From Chlorogloeopsis fritschii (lineage in GTDB: Bacteria; Cyanobacteriota; Cyanobacteriia; Cyanobacteriales; Nostocaceae), in assembly GCF_043099315.1 (NCBI RefSeq), contig NZ_CP170746.1: a stretch of DNA of 64,000 nt. One strand, written 5' to 3'. The stretch's first letter is position 1; every line of letters starts with the position of its first letter. Shown one piece after another: positions 1 through 8,580 of the stretch. The notes under the pieces were generated by a model. It did no database searches, was not told where the DNA came from, and saw nothing but the letters and a program-made list of their open reading frames with translations. Both the position numbers and the translations under genes were made by a program.

Positions 1-456
1 ATTTTAATACTTAGTGCTAAGAGTAGCGAAGCCGATCGCATTTTAGGGTTAGACTTTGGAGCAGATGACTATCTGGGCAAACCCTTTAGTACACGTGAAT
101 TAGTGGCTCGTTGTCGAGCGTTACTTCGCCGCCAACGTTTAATTACTTCATCACAAACAAAAGTATTCAAATACAAAGATGTCATCTTGAATACTCAAGA
201 GCGCTGTGTGCTAGTTCGCGATCAACAAGTAAATCTTTCCCCCAAAGAGTACCGTCTGCTAGAGTTATTCATGAGTTCTGCCCAGCGAGTATGGTCGCGC
301 GAGCAATTACTAGATATGATTTGGGGGGCAGATTATGTTGGGGATAGTAAAACTGTAGATGTGCACATTCGTTGGTTACGTGAAAAATTGGAGCTTGATC
401 CCAGTAATCCCGAATATCTTGTGACTGTACGAGGTTTTGGCTATCGGTTTGGATAA
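1..456 (+). CDS. OmpR/PhoB-family response regulator (C-terminal part, cut by window start)
   Basis: DNA-binding response regulator whose N-terminus lies before the window; the frame is open from base 1. Visible are the end of the receiver domain (LGLDFGADDYLGKPF, with the conserved Lys of the KPF motif) and a complete winged-helix effector domain ending in VTVRGFGYRFG. The winged helix shows the usual SPKEYRLLELFM, REQLLDMIWG and VDVHIRWLREKL blocks. Family members bind promoter repeats after phosphorylation by a partner histidine kinase; no kinase gene follows within the window, so the partner is unknown. The first start codon in the visible part (GTG at 103) is internal to the domain and is not the true start. 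Confidence 0.93.
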   Translation: MLILSAKSSEADRILGLDFGADDYLGKPFSTRELVARCRALLRRQRLITSSQTKVFKYKDVILNTQERCVLVRDQQVNLSPKEYRLLELFMSSAQRVWSREQLLDMIWGADYVGDSKTVDVHIRWLREKLELDPSNPEYLVTVRGFGYRFG

Positions 457-857
457 AGCCACCTGCTAAATTTGAGTTTGTTAAGAATGCGATCGCGTTT
501 AAAAGTAAATATTATGGTGATCGCCAAGGTAAGATTATCGCATCATATTATACTAGAATTTTACGCAATTTCGCTACAAAGCATTATCTAAAACTAGTAT
601 AAAAAAGGTATTTTAACCCACCTCAGAAAAAATCACTGCATCTATGCAGGTTGTCATTATTGCAACGATTATTCAGTACTTGCCCAGGCGATCGCTTAAA
701 TTGCAATTTTAGCTAAAGATGGAAATTGCAGTAAGCTGAGGAGGAAAGGTGGTTACTATTGGTAGGTACTGTTGGATTCTTTGTTATCCTTGCAAGGTCA
801 TAATGTTTTCAAAGTGTCGCTGTTTGACCAAAAAAACCTTATTTTGGAGAAAACTTT
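457..857. other. Intergenic region, 400 bp, no gene seen
   Basis: AT-rich spacer with two HIP1-related sites and no convincing ORF. A plausible ribosome binding site (GGAG) sits just before the ATG at 858. No clear terminator hairpin was found after the regulator gene. Confidence 0.5.
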
Positions 858-1388
858 ATGAAAGAATTATCACCAGACAAATCATTCACACCGATATATC
901 TACAGGTTGTTAGTAATACGCCTGGTCGAGTTAGGTTAAGATTCTACCAGCAAAATCAACAAGCAATTGGACAAATCGCTAAATCTATTGCAATCTTGTT
1001 TCCTCAAGTTGATAAAGTTAAAACCAATTCTCAAGCAGGTACTATCACAATCTACTACTCTGGTAAAGTTGTCAATTTTGAAGATGTCCAGAATAAATTG
1101 CAAGCTTTAGGCATAGTTCTCACTGACACCCTCATCGAAAAACCGCATTTATCAGCAAAATTAACTTCAGTTCTGTCTAGCCTCAGTGAGCAAGTAAAAC
1201 AAACAACAAAAGATACAGTGGATTTGCGTGTATTCGTACTCTATGCTGCCGTAGCGATCGCTCTGCGGCGAGTACTTCCCCAAACAGCACGCTGGAAGGC
1301 AACAGCATTGTATCTGTTACTTTGGTATGCCTTGGAGAGTTTGGTTAAACTGAGCGATAAAAAGGAATCTTCACCAAAAAATCAATAA
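858..1388 (+). CDS. HMA2-like domain protein with C-terminal hydrophobic region
   Basis: 176 residues. Residues about 14-95 look like a ferredoxin-fold heavy-metal-associated (HMA2-type) domain: VVSNTPGRVRLRF is the typical first strand and turn, but the metal-binding CxxC is absent. Residues about 125-165 form a hydrophobic stretch (VFVLYAAVAIALRRVLP, ALYLLLWYALESL) compatible with one or two membrane helices. Proteins of this kind are common in cyanobacteria near metal transporters, but no P-type ATPase is adjacent here. The ATG follows TTTTGGAGAAAACTTT, a good ribosome binding site. The role is unknown; a membrane-linked regulator or metal-related protein is an inference only. Confidence 0.75.
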   Translation: MKELSPDKSFTPIYLQVVSNTPGRVRLRFYQQNQQAIGQIAKSIAILFPQVDKVKTNSQAGTITIYYSGKVVNFEDVQNKLQALGIVLTDTLIEKPHLSAKLTSVLSSLSEQVKQTTKDTVDLRVFVLYAAVAIALRRVLPQTARWKATALYLLLWYALESLVKLSDKKESSPKNQ

Positions 1389-1471
1389 TCACTAACGCAA
1401 AAACCCTCTAAAATCCTCTTGACTCCGTGCTCTCTGTGTACTCTGCGGTTTATTATTCCATCACTCGTGCG

Positions 1472-1860
1472 TCAGTCATAAACTAATTTAAATCTTCTAT
1501 ATAACAAGGCTTTTAACTTAAGTCTGCAGAAGTCCCCATTCTCAGCAACGCGGAATGGTGATGGATGGCAGGGATATTGCAAGGTGTATTCTTTATCGAT
1601 GCCCGCGCAATATTCAAATTTATAGTCATGGGTAAAGTTTTTTGGTAAATTGCAGGAGCGTACCAAGGAGTATCTCCCAAATATCTGCGCGTAAACTGAT
1701 GAATATCCGTGCTGACGTAGTAGGTAATCCAATTGCTAATCCCAGCACCTACCGATATTGCCTAGAAGCGATCGCTATGGGTAGCACAAAACGCTGAAAT
1801 GTAATCTCCTTGGCTCCAACCCATAATTCCAACTCTAGCGCGATCAATTCCTCGTCAACC
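1472..1860 (-). pseudogene. Remnant of S9-family prolyl oligopeptidase-like peptidase
   Basis: Read on the minus strand from about 1851 downwards, the DNA encodes GIDRARVGIMGWSQGDY, then SAFCATHSDRF, a TAG stop, and in the same frame AISVGAGISNWITYY, followed by QFTRRYLGDTPWYAPAIYQK. This matches the catalytic-serine region of S9 alpha/beta-hydrolase peptidases (consensus GxSxGG; here GWSQGD, so the second Gly is also lost). An in-frame stop, missing ends and a frame change near 1650 show that it is a fossil. The 86-residue ORF at 1472-1732 is only part of this remnant read in another frame. The rest of the gene is absent. Confidence 0.7.
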
Positions 1861-2031
1861 TGGTAACGAGAACTAGAGCCTCTAGCTCCTCAACAATTAA
1901 GGGATTCAGCCTGATGCAGGAATGCAGAGAATTGTTAACCTTGCAAAATGACTATGACAAAGTAGTAGTGGGTGCTTTGATTAGAATTTGGTTCATGATA
2001 AGTGTTTTAGGTAAAAAGTTATGGAGGTTCA

Positions 2032-3216
2032 ATGCAGCACCTCAGCGAGTTATTAAATCTTGAGGACTCAAAATTAGCTTGGGTACTGCGCTTAGGTTTA
2101 TGCGGGCTGCGATCGCAATTACAGGAAGCGCTTAAACAAACTACAATAGATCCAGGCAGCACTATTTGTCAGCAAGTGTTGCAAGAGTTGGATGAAATTT
2201 TGCAATCAAAAATAGGAGAAGTAGAGGAAGCGGGGGAAGAAGAGGACAAGGGGAATATTTTTGATAGATTCTCTGCATCTTCAGAGCCTCAAAAGCCTTC
2301 ATGGGAGGATGTGTTTGAGCCAGTTTCACCTGAAGTGAGTGGCGAACTCAAGCTAAAAGACATAGGTGAAGCTTTGCTTGCCGATAAGGAATTGTCACCC
2401 TATATCGGTGAGTACCAATTTCACAGCAGCAATGATGCTGATTTGTGGAACGAAATGCAATGCTTGCTGCTACGAGTTCCGGAAAAGATTGCTCACTTCA
2501 GGCGAGAACGGATCTTAGCAGAAGCAACTCAATTAGGCGCTTGCGAAGATAAGATTTCTTTGCGACAGTTAGCTTTTTATCGTAATGAATATATCTACTG
2601 TGGTTTGAAAGGCAATATTAGAGCTAATGGATTGTGTTTATCAGATAAAATTAACTTCGATCCACGATTGCAGCTCCAAACACGAGGCACAGAGTTAGAT
2701 ATCCTAGCGGGAATTGTTACTATATGTCTCAAATTTATCGAGATGGATACGAGTTTACACCATGCTCTTAAAAGCGTGGATCGTTTTGGTGTGAGGTCTT
2801 TAAATTTAGAGTCAGAAAAGCTCAAGTATGCTTCAGCACTCATAGACCGATTCCACCGCGTCCTTAGTACTGTCAATGCCGATCCAATTACAGCCTTGCG
2901 TGCCAAGCTTGATTTAGACGAAGCTATTCACTCTTTAGTATATCTGCCAACGTGCGATCGCTTTTCTTGGTGGGGCAAACTGCAACAAGAGGCACGGCGC
3001 ACTTTGGATGGAGCAGTAGAAAAAGCGCGTGAAAGTGGCTGCCAAGTGCAGATCCGCCCGTTGTGGGGAATTTATGCCGATGTTTATACTTTCTCAAAAG
3101 ACGATTTACAACTAGATATTGGCGGCGTACCGGGAGAAGTATCTGCCTGTCTGCGAGTTTACGCCAAAATCAACGATGAGATATTGCCAGGGCGTGTGCT
3201 TTTCCGTTCTTCTTGA
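2032..3216 (+). CDS. Hypothetical protein, 394 aa
   Basis: Soluble-looking protein with no signal peptide or membrane segment and no family that I recognise. Residues about 60-95 are acidic and low in complexity (EVEEAGEEEDKG), probably a linker between a short N-terminal helical domain and a C-terminal domain of about 290 residues. The latter is rich in Leu, Arg and Trp (WNEMQCLLLRVPEKI, FSWWGKLQQEARRTL, IRPLWGIYADVYTF). The GTTATGGAGGTTCA upstream gives a strong ribosome binding site for this ATG. It stands alone, with the convergent ABC-transporter genes starting 19 bp after its stop. Confidence 0.7.
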   Translation: MQHLSELLNLEDSKLAWVLRLGLCGLRSQLQEALKQTTIDPGSTICQQVLQELDEILQSKIGEVEEAGEEEDKGNIFDRFSASSEPQKPSWEDVFEPVSPEVSGELKLKDIGEALLADKELSPYIGEYQFHSSNDADLWNEMQCLLLRVPEKIAHFRRERILAEATQLGACEDKISLRQLAFYRNEYIYCGLKGNIRANGLCLSDKINFDPRLQLQTRGTELDILAGIVTICLKFIEMDTSLHHALKSVDRFGVRSLNLESEKLKYASALIDRFHRVLSTVNADPITALRAKLDLDEAIHSLVYLPTCDRFSWWGKLQQEARRTLDGAVEKARESGCQVQIRPLWGIYADVYTFSKDDLQLDIGGVPGEVSACLRVYAKINDEILPGRVLFRSS

Positions 3217-3235
3217 GAAAAAATCTGTAATTCTT

Positions 3236-4029
3236 TCAGATTGCTAAAGGTAAATCCTCCAAGCTGCTGCTGACTTTGTGCCCATCTTCACACAGTAGTC
3301 TCATCACCTTGTCTTTGTACTGTTGAAATACAGGATGACGTTTGATTTGAGGATGAGATTCGCTTGGCAATTGAATTTGTAATTCTTGCTTCACCGTACC
3401 TGGTCGTGAGCTTAACACATATATGCGTTGAGATAGAAAAATTGCTTCCTCAACATCGTGAGTAATCATAAAAACTGTGGTGTTAGTGCTGCGCCAAATT
3501 TCCAGCAAAAATTGCTGCATTGCTTCTTTCGTCTGCACATCCAATGCGCCAAAAGGTTCATCCATGAGTAAAATTTTGGGTTGTGATGCTAAAGCACGAG
3601 CGATCGCCACCCGTTGCTTCATTCCACCCGAAAGTTCCTTTGGTAGCGCTTTCGCAAACCCCGACAAACCCACCACTTCTAGATAGTAAGCCGTCTGTTG
3701 TCGCCGCCTTTGTTTGGGTACACCTTGCAGCTTTAAACCAAATTCGACGTTTTCTGCTACACTCATCCAAGGATAAAGAGTGTAGCTTTGAAATACCATA
3801 CCGCGATCTGGCGCCCTGTCACCTGCATTCCATCAACTAAAATTTCTCCCGCTGTTGGAGTATCCAATCCGGCAATTAACCGCAGTAAAGTTGATTTACC
3901 AGAACCACTGGCTCCTACCGCACAGACAAACTCCCCCTCTTCTATATGTAAGTTGATATTTTTCAGCGCAGTCAAGGAACCGCGTCTAGTATTAAATTGC
4001 TTGTGGAGTTGATTAACTTCTAAATGCAT
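3236..4029 (-). pseudogene. NitT/TauT-family ABC transporter ATPase, frameshifted
   Basis: ATPase subunit of the importer encoded with the next two genes. The N-terminal part (4029 down to about 3816) holds Walker A (GASGSGKSTLL). The rest (3799 down to 3236) holds the Q-loop (VFQSYTLYPW), signature LSGGMKQR, Walker B (ILLMDEP) and the H-loop (THDVEEA). Between VDGMQVTG and PDRGMVFQ the frame shifts near 3810-3816: two extra bases (or one missing) break an otherwise complete gene of about 263 residues. All motifs are intact, so this is either a recent mutation or a sequencing error. A homologous ATPase could still serve the transporter. The ATG at 4029 follows AGGAA. Confidence 0.85.
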
Positions 4030-4090
4030 ATCAAGTTCCTAAACAAAATTAATTACAAATTTTCTATGTTCTTGTTCCCTGTTCCCTTGC

Positions 4091-4939
4091 CTAATCCTTA
4101 GCCCATTTACAAGCAACACGCAGTAACAATCGAAACAAAAGGTCAATTGTTAAGCCAATTAAACCAATCACAATCAAGCCCGCAAAAATTTCATCGGTTT
4201 TAAGATATCTTTGAGCGACGCTAATTCTCCGCCCTAAACCTTCTGTCGCCGCCACTAATTCTGAAACAATCACTAAGTTCCAAGATGCTGCCATATTGAC
4301 ACGGCAGGCATCAATAATATTGGGCAGAATAAATGGAAAAATTACTTGCAGTAAAACTTGTTTTCTTTCCCCACCCAAAGTATAAGTAGTTTCTAGTAAC
4401 TCCTTGGGAACAAATTTGACTGCATCCATTACCATTAAGGTATTAAAAAATAGCGTGCCGATAAAAATCAGCATAATTTTGGGAGTTTCCCCCAGTCCAA
4501 AATATAAAATTAGTAGGGGAATAAAAGCTGGGGCTGGCATATACCGAACAATACCAATAATCGGCTCTAATAATGCTCGAATGCTGGCAAATGTTCCCAT
4601 TAAAGTTCCTAAAGGAATGGAAATAATTGCTGCTAGTAAAAACCCAGCTACAACACGAAACAAACTAAAGAAAATATCTTTTTGTAAATCTCCAGTTCCC
4701 AAAAGCCTTTGGAATGCATCCCAAACTTGAGTTGGAGTTGGCAGAAACAAAGGTGGAATTAACCCAGTATTAGAAATAATCCACCACAGAAGGATAGGAA
4801 CAGCTATGGACAAAAACATTAAAGTCCAAGCCAATTTTCTGGGAATATCCTCAGCAATGCGCCAAAAGACAGTTTGTGATAACATTTTCTGAGGTTGCCT
4901 AGAGTTCATGACTTGCAAATCTTCAGCGTATTGGTTCAT
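4091..4939 (-). CDS. ABC transporter permease, NitT/TauT (SsuC-like) family
   Basis: 282-residue inner-membrane permease with about six hydrophobic segments, including LMFLSIAVPILLWWII near the N-terminus and FAGLIVIGLIGLTIDLLF near the end. The loop VPKELLETTYTLGGERKQVL corresponds to the EAA cytoplasmic motif that docks the ATPase. Its ATG overlaps the stop of the substrate-binding protein by 4 bp, so the two are translationally coupled. By position in the guanidine operon, as in Synechocystis sll1080-sll1082, it is a candidate guanidine importer subunit; that substrate is inferred from context, not from the sequence. Confidence 0.9.
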   Translation of the reverse strand: MNQYAEDLQVMNSRQPQKMLSQTVFWRIAEDIPRKLAWTLMFLSIAVPILLWWIISNTGLIPPLFLPTPTQVWDAFQRLLGTGDLQKDIFFSLFRVVAGFLLAAIISIPLGTLMGTFASIRALLEPIIGIVRYMPAPAFIPLLILYFGLGETPKIMLIFIGTLFFNTLMVMDAVKFVPKELLETTYTLGGERKQVLLQVIFPFILPNIIDACRVNMAASWNLVIVSELVAATEGLGRRISVAQRYLKTDEIFAGLIVIGLIGLTIDLLFRLLLRVACKWAKD

Positions 4940-5955
4940 GATTTCTGTTTTGCAGCATAGGCTTTGACAAAGCGATCGTCAAAGATTTGATTGAGATTAG
5001 GCGCTTGTTTAATCAAACCAGTTTCAACCAGAAATTTGCTAATTTCTCCGGCAGCATAACTTAAGGATTTCATATCTTTACCAGGGCTAAAAGCTTGCAA
5101 ATTTTCCTGTAAAGAAAAGATTTTAGTGCCTGCATCGTAATCCTTATATTCTGCAACCGAAACCCCAGCCCTTTTCGCCATAATTTCGTAAGCTTTTTCT
5201 GGATTTGCTTTCATAAAATCTAAAGTGGCAAACCAAGTATTCACTAAAGATTGCACATCTTGCGGACGTTCATTAATTAGTTGGCGAGTGACAACTAAAT
5301 GGTCAGGAATTGCACCGGGAAAGTCTTTAGAACTAAATAATTCTTTACTGCCAGGACGTGATAAAGCTCTTGTAGTAAAAGGTGCAAAAACTCCAACTGC
5401 ATCAACCTGCCCGGCAACAAAAGCCGCTGCTGCTGCACCTGTTTCTAATGGTTGAAATTGAATATCAGCTTGAGTTAAACCAGCTTTTTTTAAGCCAAGT
5501 AATAACAGAAAATGGTCAACAGTTCCTTCTTCGGCAGCAACTTTTTTCCCTTTTAAGTCAGCAATACTATTAATACCTTCTCGGACAATAATTTTGTCAT
5601 TTCCAGTTGAATTATCGTTGACTAAAACGATAACTTGATCTGAACCTGCTGCAACTGAGCTAATCGTATCATTCAAAGTTTGAGTGTTCGCATTTAGTTG
5701 CCCTGCTCTGAGAGCATTAATGGAATCTAAATAGCCATCAAACCACTTCAAATCTACATTAACTTTGTTTGCTGCAAATAACTTTTGTTCTTGAGCTACT
5801 TGCCAGGGAAACCAACCAGGCCAAGCACTAAAACCTAGTTGAATTGCTGTAGAGTTGTTGGATGTGGAGGTTTGCGGAGATGGCGTACAACTGACAGCAA
5901 TTATAAAACTGAGTAAAAAGACTGTGAATAGAGATAGTAAATTGCGAATTCTCAT
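4936..5955 (-). CDS. ABC transporter substrate-binding lipoprotein (NMT1/THI5-like)
   Basis: 339 residues. The N-terminus is a lipoprotein signal: RIRNL, a hydrophobic run, then IAVSC as lipobox, so Cys23 is the likely lipidated residue. The mature part has the NitT/TauT/SsuA-type periplasmic binding fold (QLGFSAWPGWFPWQVAQEQ, ADLKGKKVAAEEGTVDHFLL). It should deliver substrate to the permease at 4091-4939. The gene lies downstream of ghaB with a 281-bp gap containing a large inverted repeat, and is probably part of the guanidine-responsive unit, so guanidine is the most likely ligand by context. Nitrate, sulfonate and taurine remain alternatives. Confidence 0.88.
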   Translation of the reverse strand: MRIRNLLSLFTVFLLSFIIAVSCTPSPQTSTSNNSTAIQLGFSAWPGWFPWQVAQEQKLFAANKVNVDLKWFDGYLDSINALRAGQLNANTQTLNDTISSVAAGSDQVIVLVNDNSTGNDKIIVREGINSIADLKGKKVAAEEGTVDHFLLLLGLKKAGLTQADIQFQPLETGAAAAAFVAGQVDAVGVFAPFTTRALSRPGSKELFSSKDFPGAIPDHLVVTRQLINERPQDVQSLVNTWFATLDFMKANPEKAYEIMAKRAGVSVAEYKDYDAGTKIFSLQENLQAFSPGKDMKSLSYAAGEISKFLVETGLIKQAPNLNQIFDDRFVKAYAAKQKS

Positions 5956-6021
5956 TTTACCTCACTACTAAATTGTGCATTGATGGAGGTATTAATTATG
6001 TTGTTTCAATCAGGTTTATAT

Positions 6022-6045
6022 AGCAATCCCAAATCATTTATGAAA
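6022..6045. repeat. Dispersed repeat AGCAATCCCAAATCATT (copy 1)
   Basis: The same 24-bp sequence, with two differences, recurs at 8867-8890. The copies flank the ghaB-ghaA-gdmH block in the same orientation. Confidence 0.6.
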
Positions 6046-6047
6046 CT

Positions 6048-6190
6048 CTTTCTTCCTTTTTTCTTCGTGTACTTTGTGTGCTTCGTGGTTGGTTAAAAAC
6101 TATAGTTTTCATAGCTTAGTAACGCATTAAACTTTTAGCAGAATAACGAACCACAAAGGACACAAAGAGCACAAAGAAAGGAAAGAAAAG
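6048..6190. repeat. Large imperfect inverted repeat in the ghaB-ABC gap
   Basis: Left arm about 6048-6094 (core CTTTGTGTGCTTCGTGGTT) and right arm about 6146-6190 (core AACCACAAAGGACACAAAG) are imperfect reverse complements of about 45 bp, separated by about 50 bp. The arms belong to a common cyanobacterial intergenic sequence type. A transcript from ghaB into the ABC genes could fold into a long hairpin here, which may lower downstream expression. Confidence 0.65.
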
Positions 6191-6236
6191 ATTTGAAATA
6201 CGAATTAGAAATGATGGGTAGATTACGTAAGTTATA

Positions 6237-6947
6237 CTAACTTTTAGCTAGCAGGTGTAAAGCACAATCTTGCTGTTGTTGTGAAGTTTGCGATCGCACC
6301 CAATCAAACCAAGCTTCCAATCCCTCACTAGTTTTCGCAGAAACAGGAATAATCGTCACATCAGGATTCATTTGCCGAACATTTGCTTCAATCTGGCTAA
6401 TATCAACATCTAAATAAGGAGCCAAATCGATTTTAGTAATTAAAAGACAATCCGCTTCTTGAAACATAATCGGATACTTGAGCGGTTTATCTTCACCTTC
6501 AGTCACACTCAATAAAGCAACTTTGGCGTGTTCTCCAACTTCAAATTCGGCTGGACAAACTAAATTACCAACATTTTCTACCAGCACTAAATCGAACTCG
6601 CTAGGATTATACTCATGTTCCAATCTATGAATTCCACCCGCTACCATTTTGGAATCCAAATGACAAGAGCGCCCTGTATTAATTGCAATCACAGGGACAC
6701 CATATTTCCGCAGGCGTTCTGCGTCTAAATCGGTTGTCATATCCCCTTCAATCACAGCAATTTTTAACTCATCACTCAAAGTTGCTAGGGTACGCTCTAA
6801 TAGTGCGGTTTTGCCAGCACCGGGACTACTCATGATATTGAAACAAATAATTCCCCATTCATCAAAATGCGATCGGTTGTGATCGGCTCCTTGTTGATTG
6901 GCATGAAGCAAGTTAATTCCTAATGCCGCGTCAAATGTTTGATGCAT
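6237..6947 (-). CDS. ghaB: HypB-like Ni GTPase, guanidine hydrolase maturation factor GhaB
   Basis: SIMIBI-class GTPase of the HypB family, 236 residues from the ATG at 6947. Seen: P-loop SSPGAGKT, switch region EGDMTTDLDA, the nickel/zinc-site motif TGRSCHL (Cys-His), VENVGNLVCPAEF and a TKIDL guanine-specificity motif. Family knowledge: HypB-type GTPases insert nickel with HypA. In Synechocystis the HypA/HypB pair next to sll1077 activates the Ni-dependent guanidine hydrolase rather than hydrogenase. Gene order gdmH-ghaA-ghaB is the same here and no hydrogenase or urease gene is nearby. The start overlaps the end of ghaA by 17 bp. The TTG at 6968 is an alternative start. Confidence 0.9.
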   Translation of the reverse strand: MHQTFDAALGINLLHANQQGADHNRSHFDEWGIICFNIMSSPGAGKTALLERTLATLSDELKIAVIEGDMTTDLDAERLRKYGVPVIAINTGRSCHLDSKMVAGGIHRLEHEYNPSEFDLVLVENVGNLVCPAEFEVGEHAKVALLSVTEGEDKPLKYPIMFQEADCLLITKIDLAPYLDVDISQIEANVRQMNPDVTIIPVSAKTSEGLEAWFDWVRSQTSQQQQDCALHLLAKS

Positions 6948-7293
6948 AATCGTACTCAATTTTGTCAATTTTCAATTCTCTACCTGAGCGAATATCTTCC
7001 ATAGGAGAATGACAATCAGGACAGGCATATTGCAATCCGATTTGAGGTGAATATTCTTTTTGGCAACGATGACAAAAGGCAATTAGTGGGGTTTCTTGAA
7101 TTACTAGTTTTACTCCTTCTAAAAAGGTGTTGCGCGTTTGGACTTCAAAAGCAAATTGCAAACTAGCAGGTTCAACACAAGTAAACTTGCCAACAATTAA
7201 ATGAATATGGGAAATGTGAGGCTGTTTTGGTTGAGATTCCCACCAATCTTTTACTGTTAAAATTAGCGCTTTTGTCATGTCTGTTTCGTGCAC
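6931..7293 (-). CDS. ghaA: HypA-like Ni chaperone, guanidine hydrolase maturation factor GhaA
   Basis: 120 residues. Nickel metallochaperone of the HypA family. The GTG start at 7293 is chosen because it yields the N-terminal Met-His-Glu that HypA proteins need for nickel binding; the in-frame ATG at codon 6 would lose it. A structural zinc site is formed by two CxxC motifs (CHRC and CPDC). The gene starts 3 bp after the gdmH stop and overlaps ghaB, so the three are one translational unit. By synteny with Synechocystis sll1077-sll1079 it should load nickel into GdmH. Confidence 0.9.
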   Translation of the reverse strand: MHETDMTKALILTVKDWWESQPKQPHISHIHLIVGKFTCVEPASLQFAFEVQTRNTFLEGVKLVIQETPLIAFCHRCQKEYSPQIGLQYACPDCHSPMEDIRSGRELKIDKIEYDYASNI

Positions 7294-7296
7294 AAT

Positions 7297-8487
7297 TCAC
7301 CTCCATTCTTCAACTAATTGCGGTTGGGCTTCTGGGTGAATATATGCAGGTTTTTCTTGACGCGGTAACTGTCCGGATACAACTAAATGTGCCATAGTAT
7401 CACAAATCACTCGCGTCGCCATTAATGATGTCATATCGCTAATATCGTAGGGCGGCGACACTTCTACAACTTCCAGTCCGCACACAGGCGCATTTTGGAC
7501 AATTTTACCCAATAAATACAGCGCTTCACGCGGTAATAACCCACCAGGTTCCGGCCAACCCGTGCCAGGAACGAAGCCAGCATCAATGCAGTCAATATCG
7601 AAACTGATGTAAACACAGTCTGTACCGTCTAATGCTCTTTCTAAAGCAAAATTGACGGCTGCATCTAGCCCCATTTCTGTGATATCTGTGACTGTTAAGA
7701 TATTTGTGGCTCTTTCTCGACAAACTTTGACGCCTTGTCGCGGTACTTGCCAGCCACCAATTCCTAATTGCACTAGGTTTTTCGCCGGAGCATTTTTGAT
7801 ATTTGTGGCATGGAACCAGGGACAAGTATGCATTCTTTCATCCAAGTCTGTTTCCTGGGTATCAACGTGGCGATCGAAGTGAATAATTCCTACTTTTTTA
7901 TCGCCTAAATGACGACAAACTCCCCGAACTGTGGGAAAACCAATTGAGTGATCGCCTCCCAAAATGATGGGGAATGCACCGGAACTAAAAATGTGGGCAA
8001 TGCCTTTGGAAATCTGATCGAAGGATTTTTCATTATTGGCGGGAATAGTGAAAATATCACCGACATCACACAGAGTAATCTGCTCGCGCAAATCCACGCC
8101 CAATTCAAAGTTATAAGGAGTATATAATGCCGAAATGCGGCGAATGCCTTGAGGGCCAAAACGAGTCCCTGGTCGATAAGTTGTGCCAGAATCGTGGGGT
8201 ACGCCGACAATTGCAACGTCGTATTCACCAACTTTGCGCACATCTTCTAAATAAGGTGCTTTTAAAAAAGTATTAATCCCGGCAAAGTGGGGAAGTTCAC
8301 CGCGAGAAAAAGTAGGAATCGAGCGATCGCGTATACTTTCTGCTGCTTCTAATCCAAATTCTAATCCTTTAGACACTTCCTGCTGCCAACCCGTGAGCGG
8401 CAAATTTGCTTCTTTTTCCAATGCCCGACTTGCTTGTGAAGGTGGGCGGAAATGAGAATTGGAGTTATTAGAAGATTGCTCAGTCAT
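7297..8487 (-). CDS. gdmH: Ni-dependent guanidine hydrolase GdmH (ureohydrolase family; often annotated agmatinase)
   Basis: 396 residues from the ATG at 8487; an upstream TTG at 8517 would add ten. Ureohydrolase fold with metal-ligand motifs GGDHS (177-181), HFDRHVD (203-209; most arginases and agmatinases have Ala where Arg205 stands) and SFDIDCIDAG (295-304). The first 70 or so residues form an N-terminal extension absent from classical agmatinases. Family knowledge: Synechocystis Sll1077 of this type hydrolyses guanidine to urea and ammonia and needs nickel plus the HypA/HypB-like factors GhaA and GhaB. All three genes are here in order behind a guanidine-I riboswitch, which makes guanidine the substrate rather than agmatine. 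Cytosolic. Confidence 0.93.
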   Translation of the reverse strand: MTEQSSNNSNSHFRPPSQASRALEKEANLPLTGWQQEVSKGLEFGLEAAESIRDRSIPTFSRGELPHFAGINTFLKAPYLEDVRKVGEYDVAIVGVPHDSGTTYRPGTRFGPQGIRRISALYTPYNFELGVDLREQITLCDVGDIFTIPANNEKSFDQISKGIAHIFSSGAFPIILGGDHSIGFPTVRGVCRHLGDKKVGIIHFDRHVDTQETDLDERMHTCPWFHATNIKNAPAKNLVQLGIGGWQVPRQGVKVCRERATNILTVTDITEMGLDAAVNFALERALDGTDCVYISFDIDCIDAGFVPGTGWPEPGGLLPREALYLLGKIVQNAPVCGLEVVEVSPPYDISDMTSLMATRVICDTMAHLVVSGQLPRQEKPAYIHPEAQPQLVEEWR

Positions 8488-8519
8488 ATTCGGGAAAAGA
8501 ATTTTCAAAATTTGCAAGG

Positions 8520-8580
8520 CAAAAACTATAGCCCGGGCAAGTCATAACAGTCTGAGATTCTGCTATGTACCTCCCGGGCT
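8520..8580 (-). terminator. Riboswitch-controlled intrinsic terminator
   Basis: On the minus strand GCCCGGG (8574-8580) can pair with CCCGGGC (8531-8537), followed by TATAGTTTTT. GCCCGGG is also part of the riboswitch core, so ligand binding and terminator formation are mutually exclusive. This fits a guanidine-ON transcriptional switch ahead of gdmH. Confidence 0.8.

Noticed and set aside
4404..4730. 108-codon plus-strand ORF inside the permease gene
   Set aside because: Shadow frame of a clearly coding minus-strand gene.
6237..7293. Hydrogenase maturation HypA/HypB
   Set aside because: No hydrogenase or hyp genes nearby; position directly after gdmH fits GhaA/GhaB better.
7297..8487. Agmatinase annotation for the ureohydrolase
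   Set aside because: Riboswitch type, N-terminal extension and HypA/HypB neighbours all point to guanidine hydrolase.
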